Source: Halomonas qaidamensis (lineage in GTDB: Bacteria > Pseudomonadota > Gammaproteobacteria > Pseudomonadales > Halomonadaceae). From it: a stretch of DNA of 64,000 bases. The stretch lies in assembly GCF_025917315.1 (NCBI RefSeq), contig NZ_CP080627.1, forward strand, positions 2,604,001 through 2,668,000. The letters run 5' to 3'. The notes under the pieces are model-generated. The model saw nothing but the letters and a program-made list of their open reading frames with translations, was not told the origin of the DNA and did not search any database. Made by a program: the position numbers and the translations under genes. Below, piece after piece: positions 38,024-45,733 of this stretch (its first letter is position 1; every line of letters begins with the position of its first letter).

Positions 38024-39007
38024 ATGCTTGGCCAATGGCTAGATTGGACACTCGATGGCAAATCGCCTTCTTCGCAGTTAGGCCGCTTTAAAAGCGGCAC
38101 CTATCAATTGCATGCGCCGGGAATCTTAGAGATAACCCCAACAACAGTTCAACCAACCGCTCGTGCCTGCGTGTTTTCAGCTGCCATACATGGCAATGAA
38201 ACAGCACCGGTGGAACTACTGGGCAGTTGGCTCTCTGCTATTGAGGCTGGCACGGTAACGTTAGGCGCACCTGTGTTAGTGATCATAGGCAACCTTCCTG
38301 CCTTAAAGGGTCAGCAACGCTTTATCACTACTAACCTTAACCGTTTGTTTAACCGAGAACTCATCGAGACAGGTGAAGAGCCAGACCGTGCCCACGAACT
38401 GATGTCGGCAGTGGATACCTTTTATGAGCGACACCACACACTGCCCAAACTCCACTACGACTTACACACGGCCATTCGCGACAGCCTTTACACACGTTTT
38501 GTCGTCGAGCCCTTCGCAGAGACAGTAATAGATCCTGAGCAGTGGCAATGGCTAGCAGCGGCGGATATGCAAGCAGTGCTGCACCAACACCAACATAGCT
38601 GGACATTTTCGCACTATAGTAAGCACTATCATGCAGCCCAATCGTTTACCTTTGAACTAGGCCGTGTTGCGCCGTTTGGAAAAAATGATATGACCGCGTT
38701 AACGCCAATGTTAACGCTGATTAGCTCTCTTAGCGCAGGACTAGAGCCGCCCACTAAGCCCGCTGAGACAATGACGTTTTTCCAGGTTAAACATGAGCTA
38801 ATACGCAAATCAGCAACATTTAGCCTTTGTTTTGATGAAGACGTTCCCAATTTCAGCCGTTTTGAGCCAGGCACTTGTCTCGCCAAGGATAGCGTAGCGG
38901 GGGATTTTATAGTGGGCGATACACCTTTATACGTGGTATTCCCGAACGCCCACGTCGAGATTGGTGCGAGAGCCGCTCTATTGGTCGTTCCAACACATGT
39001 CGCTTAA
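38024..39007 (+). CDS. astE: Succinylglutamate desuccinylase
   Basis: A 327-residue zinc hydrolase of the AstE/aspartoacylase family, releasing succinate and glutamate from N-succinylglutamate, the last step of the arginine succinyltransferase pathway. Zinc ligands H56 and E59 (IHGNETAP) and H148 (YDLHTA); catalytic E211 in TFELGRV. The other ast genes are not in the window. A transporter operon for basic amino acids follows after 240 bases. The end of the protein is less conserved. Confidence 0.9.
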   Translation: MLGQWLDWTLDGKSPSSQLGRFKSGTYQLHAPGILEITPTTVQPTARACVFSAAIHGNETAPVELLGSWLSAIEAGTVTLGAPVLVIIGNLPALKGQQRFITTNLNRLFNRELIETGEEPDRAHELMSAVDTFYERHHTLPKLHYDLHTAIRDSLYTRFVVEPFAETVIDPEQWQWLAAADMQAVLHQHQHSWTFSHYSKHYHAAQSFTFELGRVAPFGKNDMTALTPMLTLISSLSAGLEPPTKPAETMTFFQVKHELIRKSATFSLCFDEDVPNFSRFEPGTCLAKDSVAGDFIVGDTPLYVVFPNAHVEIGARAALLVVPTHVA

Positions 39008-39251
39008 CCTTATCAACGCCATCACACCAACCACGACAACAGCATAAATTGTATTAACAACAATAACGTAGAGGTGATCACAGGCCTGCCAATGTGCTAC
39101 AAAACAAATCCCTTGCCTATTTTACGTCTAGGTAGGGCGCGCAATGTACGCAAGGCCTGATAGAATCGCCCCTTTTTTCGCGCCAGCCGCAAATCAAGCA
39201 TCTGTTTTAAACCTGTTGCTGCTGCGGCAACCCTGTACTGGAGCCACTGTT

Positions 39252-40022
39252 ATGGCTGATACGCCTACTCCCCTTGAAGTACGCAATATAAAAAAGCGCT
39301 TTGGCGATACAGAAGTTCTTAAAGGCCTCTCTCTCGAAGCCCAAAAGGGTGATGTTATCACTCTAATTGGTGCCTCAGGGTCTGGCAAAAGCACCTTCTT
39401 ACGCTGCATGAACCTGCTTGAACAGCCCGACGAGGGCGAACTTTTCGTTCACGGCGAGCAAATTCGCTTTAAAACTACCAAGCATGGTCGCGAACCCGCT
39501 GATTGGAAGCAGGTCGTACAAATGCGTGCCAAGCTGTCGATGGTGTTCCAGAGCTTTAATCTCTGGGCACATATGACGCTGCTTGAGAACATCATTGAAG
39601 CGCCTATCCATGTGTTGGGCAAACCTAAAAAAGAAGCCATCGAGCACGCTCGTGCACTGCTTGAACGGGTAGGACTAAGCGCGCGCGCCGATGCTTATCC
39701 TGCACAAATGTCGGGCGGTCAGCAGCAGCGTGGGGCAATTGCCAGAGCACTCGCGATGGACCCAGAAGTGATGCTGTTTGATGAACCAACGTCTGCCCTC
39801 GACCCCGAGCTAGTCGGCGATGTTTTGAAGGTCATGCACGGCTTAGCAGAGGAAGGCCGTACCATGGTCGTGGTGACGCATGAAATGAGCTTTGCAAGAG
39901 ATGTATCCAGCAAAGTGATTTACCTCCACCAAGGTTTAGTAGAAGAAGCTGGCGCACCTGCTGACGTACTCGGCAACCCGCAGTCACCGCGCTTGAAGCA
40001 ATTCCTAGCCCCTAAATATTGA
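39252..40022 (+). CDS. Polar/basic amino-acid ABC transporter, ATP-binding protein
   Basis: A 256-residue ATPase of the HisP/AotP type. Walker [10 protein letters not shown] at 40-48, signature SGGQQQRG, Walker [15 protein letters not shown]-loop VVTHEM. It carries the Lys/His-type insert [16 protein letters not shown] seen in HisP-like proteins. Start at MADTPTPLE after GGAG; an upstream in-frame Met at 39144 has no ribosome site. It heads an operon with two permeases and precedes two binding proteins. Confidence 0.94.
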   Translation: MADTPTPLEVRNIKKRFGDTEVLKGLSLEAQKGDVITLIGASGSGKSTFLRCMNLLEQPDEGELFVHGEQIRFKTTKHGREPADWKQVVQMRAKLSMVFQSFNLWAHMTLLENIIEAPIHVLGKPKKEAIEHARALLERVGLSARADAYPAQMSGGQQQRGAIARALAMDPEVMLFDEPTSALDPELVGDVLKVMHGLAEEGRTMVVVTHEMSFARDVSSKVIYLHQGLVEEAGAPADVLGNPQSPRLKQFLAPKY

Positions 40023-40037
40023 TCAGCGAGGCACACC

Positions 40038-40739
40038 ATGCTTGATTTGCAAGGTTACGGTCCCCGCCTAATTGAAGGGGCAGGAGTCACCATTCAACTA
40101 GCGGTGCTATCGCTGATACTAGCCATCGTGCTTGGCCTATTAACAGCAACGGCAAAAATGTCACGCAATTGGTTTTTACGGCGCACCGCAACGGTCTACA
40201 CCACCGTAATTCGCGGCGTGCCAGACCTGGTACTGATGATGCTGCTGTTCTTTGGTGGTCAAATCGGTGTCAACGCCATTAGCGACACGCTCTACTATAA
40301 CTATGGCATTGATATTTATATAAATTTTAATGCTTTTGCCGCAGGTGTTATCACCATAGGGTTTATTTTCGGTGCCTACATGGGTGAAACCTTCCGCGGT
40401 GCTTTCATGGCGGTTGATAACGGCCAGATTGAAGCAGGTAAAGCATACGGCATGAGCAATGCCTTGGTGTTTCGGCGTATTCGCTTTCCACAAATGATGC
40501 GCCACGCACTGCCTGGCTTGTCCAATAACTGGATGGTACTGCTCAAAACAACCGCACTCGTATCAGTGATTGGCTTAACTGATATGGTCCGCGTGGCCGC
40601 AGAAGCTTCCCGAGCCACTCACGAACCCTTTGCTTTTCTACTTCCTGTTGCAGCGGTTTATTTGCTGATTGCTAGCGTCTCCGAATGGATTTTTGTGCGG
40701 CTACAAAAACGTTACGACATTGGTTTTGGGGGGCAGTGA
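40038..40739 (+). CDS. Amino-acid ABC transporter permease (HisQ-type)
   Basis: A 233-residue inner-membrane permease with about five membrane segments. The EAA loop is EAGKAYGMSNALVFRRIRFPQMMRHALPGLSN near residue 132, the docking site for the ATPase. RGVPDLVLMMLLFFGGQ is typical of the HisQ/AotQ subfamily. It lies 15 bases after the ATPase gene and 1 base before the partner permease. Confidence 0.93.
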   Translation: MLDLQGYGPRLIEGAGVTIQLAVLSLILAIVLGLLTATAKMSRNWFLRRTATVYTTVIRGVPDLVLMMLLFFGGQIGVNAISDTLYYNYGIDIYINFNAFAAGVITIGFIFGAYMGETFRGAFMAVDNGQIEAGKAYGMSNALVFRRIRFPQMMRHALPGLSNNWMVLLKTTALVSVIGLTDMVRVAAEASRATHEPFAFLLPVAAVYLLIASVSEWIFVRLQKRYDIGFGGQ

Positions 40740-40740
40740 G

Positions 40741-41472
40741 ATGCTGGATATTTCTGCGTGGTTCAACGACCTGCTGGCTGGCAACCTGATTTTCACCCCT
40801 ACCACCTTAGGCTATTACTGGGAAGGGTTAGTCACGACAACTCAGCTTGTCTTTCTTTCGCTGATTGCAGGGTTAATACTTGCCGTACCACTGGCCATCA
40901 TGCGCAGTTCGAAGCGCAAGTGGATTAGCTTGCCGGTCTATTTTTACACCTATGTATTTCGTGGCACACCGCTACTGATTCAGCTCTATATTATTTACTA
41001 CGGCGTCGTGTTTATCGACGGCATCCAGGAAACCTTTTTGTGGCCAGTCCTACGGGAAGCTTTCTACCCTGCGTTAATTGCCTTCACCCTTAACACGGCG
41101 GCATACACCACCGAGATTTTCCGTGGAGCTATCAAAGCCACGTCTAAAGGGGAAATTGAAGCAGCCAGGGCCTACGGTATGTCCCAAAGCCTAATGATGC
41201 GACGAATTATTCTGCCCAGTGCCTTCCGGCGCGCCCTGCCCGCCTATGGCAATGAAGTGATCTTCATGCTGCACGCCAGCGCCATTGCTAGCGTTGTTAC
41301 GTTAATGGATCTTACCGGTGCTGCGCGCTTTGTTTACGCCCGTTTTTACGCACCGTTTGATGCCTTCTTATTCGTCGCAGCTATCTACCTGTGTCTTACG
41401 TTTGCCATTTTATATTTCTTCCGTTTTTTGGAGAAAAAGCTGCTGGCCCACTTACGGCCGCAAAATACCTAG
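40741..41472 (+). CDS. Amino-acid ABC transporter permease (HisM-type)
   Basis: A 243-residue permease, the heterodimer partner of the previous gene. EAA loop EAARAYGMSQSLMMRRIILPSAFRRALPAYGN near residue 140; RGTPLLIQLYIIYYG near 78. Start MLDISAWFN, 1 base after the HisQ-type stop. An upstream in-frame Met at 40669 overlaps the other gene and is unlikely. Confidence 0.93.
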   Translation: MLDISAWFNDLLAGNLIFTPTTLGYYWEGLVTTTQLVFLSLIAGLILAVPLAIMRSSKRKWISLPVYFYTYVFRGTPLLIQLYIIYYGVVFIDGIQETFLWPVLREAFYPALIAFTLNTAAYTTEIFRGAIKATSKGEIEAARAYGMSQSLMMRRIILPSAFRRALPAYGNEVIFMLHASAIASVVTLMDLTGAARFVYARFYAPFDAFLFVAAIYLCLTFAILYFFRFLEKKLLAHLRPQNT

Positions 41473-41640
41473 CCTCACCAACGGTTAACCACATACGCCT
41501 ACGGCGAGGAAACAATCTAGGTTGGTTTAACGTCAAACAAACGTTAGTTCTTAGTCACGCTCCCTCTTTTCGTTCGTCCCAACCTAGGGTACGTTAAGAG
41601 GGATTCTATTTGGTGAACCTGTTTCTTACGGAGTATAAGA
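41473..41640 (+). promoter_or_regulatory. Leader between the permease and the first binding-protein gene
   Basis: CTAGGTTGG (41517-41525) and CCAACCTAG (41579-41587) are perfect 9-bp inverted arms 53 bases apart, enclosing AACGT/ACGTT. This could be a structure that protects the downstream mRNA or separates expression of the binding protein from the membrane parts. No promoter is obvious. Confidence 0.35.
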
Positions 41641-42411
41641 ATGAAAAAATTACTAACAGTGTCTGTGCTTGGCTTAGCAATTGCGGCGGCTTCTTCTGCT
41701 CACGCGCGGGATTACGATCATGTTCGTATTGGGGTTGATGTTCCCTACGAGCCGATGGAATACCGCACCGCAGAGGGTGAGCTGACCGGTTTTGATATTG
41801 ACCTTGGCAACGCCCTGTGTGAGCGCATTGGCGTCACCTGTGAGTGGGTTGAGCAAGAGTGGGATGGTATTATTCCTGGCCTGATGTCGCGTAACTACGA
41901 TGCCATCATGTCCTCAATGACCATTAACGATGAGCGTCGTCAGCAGGTGCTGTTCTCCGACCCCTACATCACCATGCCGTCTGCTTGGTTCGCTCCCAGC
42001 AGCTTAGACATCAGCGAAGCCAATGAAGAAACCCTAGAAGGAAAAACTATTGGTGTTCAGCGCGGCACGCTGCAAGATAATTACGTGACCGACAACTTCA
42101 GTAACGTTGCTAGCATCAGCCGCTACTCCACCGCCGACGACATGGTGCTGGATATGGAAGCGCAACGCTTAGACATCGTGTTCCTCGACTTCCCGATTGG
42201 GCAGTCTACGCTGTTAGAAAGTGAAGAAGCGGAATACGTTGTGGTCGGCGAGCGCATCAGCGAGCCAAAAGAGTATTTTGGTGACGGCTTTGGCATCGCT
42301 TTCCGTCAGCGTGATGAAGCGCTAGCTGAAAAATTCAATGAAGCCCTTGCTGAGCTTCAAGAAGATGGCACTTACGATGAGATTTTTACTCGCTATTTTG
42401 GCGAAGAGTAA
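41641..42411 (+). CDS. Amino-acid ABC transporter substrate-binding protein (first copy)
   Basis: A 256-residue periplasmic protein of the cluster-3 (ArgT/HisJ/LAO) family. Signal peptide (1-22) cleaved after AHA. Core GVDVPYEPMEYR, LTGFDIDLGNAL, DWDGIIPGL-like EWDGIIPGLMSRNYDAIMSSM, and GVQRGTLQDNY. Strong AGGAGT-like ribosome site (CGGAGTATAAG). Very similar to the next copy, so they arose by tandem duplication. Ligand probably arginine, lysine, ornithine or histidine, or a related dipeptide (inference from the family and the locus). Confidence 0.93.
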   Translation: MKKLLTVSVLGLAIAAASSAHARDYDHVRIGVDVPYEPMEYRTAEGELTGFDIDLGNALCERIGVTCEWVEQEWDGIIPGLMSRNYDAIMSSMTINDERRQQVLFSDPYITMPSAWFAPSSLDISEANEETLEGKTIGVQRGTLQDNYVTDNFSNVASISRYSTADDMVLDMEAQRLDIVFLDFPIGQSTLLESEEAEYVVVGERISEPKEYFGDGFGIAFRQRDEALAEKFNEALAELQEDGTYDEIFTRYFGEE

Positions 42412-42759
42412 GCGCTAGTAGCCTATGTATGCCTCTCCATTGGAGAGGCATATAACGCGAGAAGCCATCATGCATACACATCACTTTTTAGCGCCAGTGC
42501 TGTTGCAATTGCCAGCTATATGCGCGCTCCGCCCAGGTACTAGCGGTGATATCGCTTGCTTTTACCTGAGCGAATGGTTCGACGAATAGCCTTCCCCTCT
42601 TGGCACGCCCGTGCCATCCCACGCCCCTGCGCGTGATCTTTGTAATGCGGAAATAACGCATTACGACCCTGCGCTTAGCGCACCCCACATGCTTTAGCTC
42701 ATAAAAAAATCGCTGCTAGGCATGTAATCAATACCTAAAAAACGCTTCAGGAGACGACT
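42412..42759. other. 348-base intergenic region with hairpins between the two binding-protein genes
   Basis: Contains an 11-bp hairpin right after the first copy (42428-42452), a perfect 16-bp palindrome TGGCACGCCCGTGCCA (42601-42616), and GTAATGCG/CGCATTAC arms around 7 bases (42642-42664). On the minus strand a 66-codon reading frame (42488-42688) covers it, rich in Arg and Trp, but it lacks a convincing ribosome site. The second copy's promoter is probably here. I see no known element; the hairpins look REP-like. Confidence 0.5.
42428..42452 (+). terminator. Hairpin after the first binding-protein gene
   Basis: TATGCCTCTCC and GGAGAGGCATA pair perfectly around ATT, 16 bases after the stop. 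No T-tract, so it may stabilise the mRNA end or act as a partial terminator. Confidence 0.55.
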
Positions 42760-43557
42760 ATGCGTTATGCAACGCTGCCCCTTGCCGCTATTTTAGCGGT
42801 TGGTTTTTCGACGACTTTTGTTACCCAACAGGCTGACGCCCGAGACTACGATGACATTCGTCTCGGTGTCGATGTCCCTTACGAACCCTTTATGTACCGT
42901 GAAGCAGACGGCACGCTGACTGGCTTTGAAATCGAACTGGGTAATGCAGTGTGCGATTACCTAGAAGCCAACTGCACCTGGGTCGAACAGGACTGGGACG
43001 GCATTATTCCCGGCCTACTCGCCCGTAACTACGATGCCATTATGTCATCCATGGCGATTACCGATGAGCGCGCCCAGCGCGTGCTGTTCTCGGAGGCCTA
43101 TTACACAACGCCCAGCGCGTGGATCACCACACAAGAGCGTGATATCGACATTGAAGACCGCGCTAGCCTAGAAGGTCTGACCGTCGGTGTTCAGCGGGCG
43201 ACGCTACAGGATAACTACGTCACCGAGCTCTACGGTGACGTACTGGAAATCCGCCGCTATACCGGCGTAGACGATGTGGTGACCGACCTTATGGCCGGAC
43301 GATTGGATCTCACCTTCATGGACTACCCAATTGCTGAGGCCGCGATTGATATCGATACGCCAGACAGCGACTTCCAGCGCATTAGCGACTTCATCAAACA
43401 GCCAGAGCATATTTTTGGCAAAGGGGTAGGTGTCGCCTTTCGCCAGCGTGACGAAGCCCTGGCAGAGCGTTTCAACGAAGCATTAAGCGCGCTGAAAGAA
43501 GATGGCACTTACGATGAAATTATGAACCGCTATTTCAACTACGATGTACGCTTGTAA
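42760..43557 (+). CDS. Amino-acid ABC transporter substrate-binding protein (second copy)
   Basis: A 265-residue paralogue of the preceding binding protein, alike throughout (GVDVPYEPFMYR, LTGFEIELGNA, DWDGIIPGLLARNYDAIMSSM, RQRDEALAERFNEAL). Signal peptide about residues 1-27, cleaved after ADA. It differs from copy one mainly at positions near 120-135 and 215-225, so ligand preference may differ. AGGAG ribosome site. A hairpin follows the stop. Confidence 0.93.
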   Translation: MRYATLPLAAILAVGFSTTFVTQQADARDYDDIRLGVDVPYEPFMYREADGTLTGFEIELGNAVCDYLEANCTWVEQDWDGIIPGLLARNYDAIMSSMAITDERAQRVLFSEAYYTTPSAWITTQERDIDIEDRASLEGLTVGVQRATLQDNYVTELYGDVLEIRRYTGVDDVVTDLMAGRLDLTFMDYPIAEAAIDIDTPDSDFQRISDFIKQPEHIFGKGVGVAFRQRDEALAERFNEALSALKEDGTYDEIMNRYFNYDVRL

Positions 43558-43593
43558 GTAAGTTTTATAAGTACGGTTTATAAGCACGATCTC

Positions 43594-43616
43594 TGCGCCG
43601 ACTGTTGGTCGGCGCA
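43594..43616 (+). terminator. Hairpin after the second binding-protein gene
   Basis: TGCGCCGAC and GTCGGCGCA form a 9-bp stem with loop TGTTG. Followed by TGTTC only, so tentative. It lies 35 bases before the next gene. Confidence 0.55.
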
Positions 43617-43650
43617 TGTTCACCACCTGCTAATACCCCCTGGGAAGTAC

Positions 43651-44799
43651 ATGCTGACTCTTGTTAAAAACGCCCAGCTTTTCTCGCCAGAACCCCGCGG
43701 CCTGTGCCATCTACTTATCGCTGACCAGCGCATTGCAGCGGTAATAGACGCCTCCGAAGCGGTGAACTTAGGGCCATTAATTAGCACCGTCGATCTTGAA
43801 GGGCGTCGGGTCATTCCTGGTTTGGTCGACCCTCTGGTGCACTATATTGGTGGCGGCGGTGAAGGTGGTTTTGGCAACCGAACGGCAGAACTCAGCCTGC
43901 AAGATGCCTACGCCTCTGGCGTCACGACACTGATTGGTGCCTTAGGTACCGATGCGCTGACGCGCACCCCGGCCAATTTAATTGGTAAAGCCCGTGAACT
44001 CTTAGCAGGTGGCTTAACCGCTTATGCTTACACTGGCTCGTATCAACTTCCCCCAGTCACACTCACCGGTTCTATCGCCAGCGATATCCTCTATATTCCA
44101 GAGTTTATTGGCGTGGGCGAAGTCGCTATTAGTGATCACAGAGGCTCACAACCCACCACCCAAGAGCTAACCCGACTAGCCTCAGATGCGCGTACCGCAG
44201 GCTTGCTGGCAGGAAAATCAGGGATTGTTTTCATCCATACGGGCGATGCCGACTCACACCTGGAACCGCTGCGCGAGGTTGCCAAGCACAGTGCTATTCC
44301 GCTCTCACAATTCTACCCCACCCATATCAACCGCACCGCTGACTTATTCGAAGATGGCCTACGCTTCGCCCGCGAAGGCGGGTTTATCGACTTCACTACC
44401 AGCACAACGCCTGAACTATTAGCAGGCGGTGAAGTACCAGCATCAGAAGCGGTCGCTAGAGCGCTAAAAGCGCGTATTGACCCGAGCCAGATAAGCCTAT
44501 CTTCCGATGCCAATGCCTCACTGCCAGAATTTGACGAACAGCACCGTTTTGTTGGTCTAAAACCCGGTAAACTAAGCAGTCTGTTCGAGGTGCTGGGTGA
44601 ATGTATCAATGAACATCACATCACTATGGAGCAGGCGCTGAGATGTGCTTCAACAACCGCTGCGGACATCCTAAAGCTGCCCCGTAAAGGGCGTCTAGAA
44701 GAAGGAGCAGACGCCGACTTTATCGTGCTCGCAGAAGGGCGCTGGGCGATTGACCAAGTATGGGCCCTGGGCAAATCAATTTACGGTAGTAACCCTTAA
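43651..44799 (+). CDS. iadA: Isoaspartyl dipeptidase-like amidohydrolase (IadA family)
   Basis: A 382-residue member of the IadA/amidohydrolase superfamily, normally splitting beta-aspartyl dipeptides. Conserved: GGGGEGGF with E71 and Y131; bridging acidic residue E157 in GVGEVAISDHRG (Lys in E. coli IadA); metal ligands H196 (VFIHTGDA) and H225 (YPTHINR); catalytic D286 (SLSSDANAS). The usual N-terminal HxH is DPLVH here, so the first His is Leu62 and only H64 remains. A single-metal enzyme, or a shifted activity, is possible. It follows the binding proteins and probably belongs to the same locus. Confidence 0.88.
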   Translation: MLTLVKNAQLFSPEPRGLCHLLIADQRIAAVIDASEAVNLGPLISTVDLEGRRVIPGLVDPLVHYIGGGGEGGFGNRTAELSLQDAYASGVTTLIGALGTDALTRTPANLIGKARELLAGGLTAYAYTGSYQLPPVTLTGSIASDILYIPEFIGVGEVAISDHRGSQPTTQELTRLASDARTAGLLAGKSGIVFIHTGDADSHLEPLREVAKHSAIPLSQFYPTHINRTADLFEDGLRFAREGGFIDFTTSTTPELLAGGEVPASEAVARALKARIDPSQISLSSDANASLPEFDEQHRFVGLKPGKLSSLFEVLGECINEHHITMEQALRCASTTAADILKLPRKGRLEEGADADFIVLAEGRWAIDQVWALGKSIYGSNP

Positions 44800-44908
44800 G
44801 GTTGAACGACCAACCGACATTCCCAGACACCTTACCACCTGACCGAGTACCGAACTTGCTCAGCCAAATTGAGTCTGTAAACCAGTATAAAATTCACAAG
44901 GAAGTCTC

Positions 44909-45733
44909 ATGGCTGAACAAACTACTGCAAACGTATCCTCCGAGACAGCTCCAGCTCGCGATATGCGCCCCTCATCTCACTGGACTGCCTGGGGGCAATG
45001 GCTGGCGCTATTCACCATGACCGTGGATCACCTTACCCGCTATGTGTTACCGGGAGACTGGGACTTAAGCTGGGCGGGTTCTTCGATTGGCCGTATTGCG
45101 TTTCCCTTATTTGCGGCCATGGTAGCCTGGCACGGGCTGTTTAATACCCGCAACCCACTGCGTTACTCACGACGCATACTGGTTATTGGCCTAGTGGCTC
45201 AGCTTCCTTATATGCTGATGCCGCGCACGTCTGACGATTTTATTCTTAACGTCTGCTTCACCCTTGCCTGCGGTCTAGCGCTGGGAGCCTTGGTTCGCCA
45301 AGGTTGGCAGCACTATCAACAGCAGACCCTTGAGTTAGCGTGGTTACTGCTAGGTGCAGCAGTAGGCGTAACCGTTTGGTATTTGCTAGGGTTCTGGGTC
45401 GAGTACGGTCATAACGGTTTGCTACTGATCCCGCTCTTAATGTTTGCTATGCAGGCGCTAAGTGAAACCCGCGACGCGCTGAAGTCGCGCTTATGGGCAG
45501 GTTTAGCCGCGTTTCCCGCACTTTGGATAGCCGGTCAAATGAATGCTTCCGACATGGCCAAATCATTTACCGTAGGCACCTGTGTAGTGGTGCTCATGCT
45601 TGCAGCAGGTGCCGCCCAACGCGTCCCTCCTGTTGCTTTGGCCATGCCCCGTCGCCTGTGGCTTGCTTGGTATCCAGGTCACTTTGCGCTAATTGCATTG
45701 TGGCTGTTGCTTAGCGGTCAGCTGGCGGGGTAA
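44909..45733 (+). CDS. TraX family membrane protein
   Basis: A 274-residue protein with about eight hydrophobic segments. TVDHLTRYVLPG, SSIGRIAFPLFAAMVAWHG and the closing YPGHFALIALWLLL fit the TraX family, named after the F-plasmid protein that acetylates pilin. Chromosomal members are common and of unknown role, possibly acyltransfer at the membrane. AAGGAAG ribosome site. Its 3' end overlaps the convergent diguanylate cyclase gene by 23 bases. Confidence 0.87.
   Translation: MAEQTTANVSSETAPARDMRPSSHWTAWGQWLALFTMTVDHLTRYVLPGDWDLSWAGSSIGRIAFPLFAAMVAWHGLFNTRNPLRYSRRILVIGLVAQLPYMLMPRTSDDFILNVCFTLACGLALGALVRQGWQHYQQQTLELAWLLLGAAVGVTVWYLLGFWVEYGHNGLLLIPLLMFAMQALSETRDALKSRLWAGLAAFPALWIAGQMNASDMAKSFTVGTCVVVLMLAAGAAQRVPPVALAMPRRLWLAWYPGHFALIALWLLLSGQLAG

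Noticed and set aside
44802..45020. A 72-codon frame right after the IadA-like gene
   Set aside because: Most of it overlaps the TraX gene in another frame, and the TraX gene has the better ribosome site and family match.
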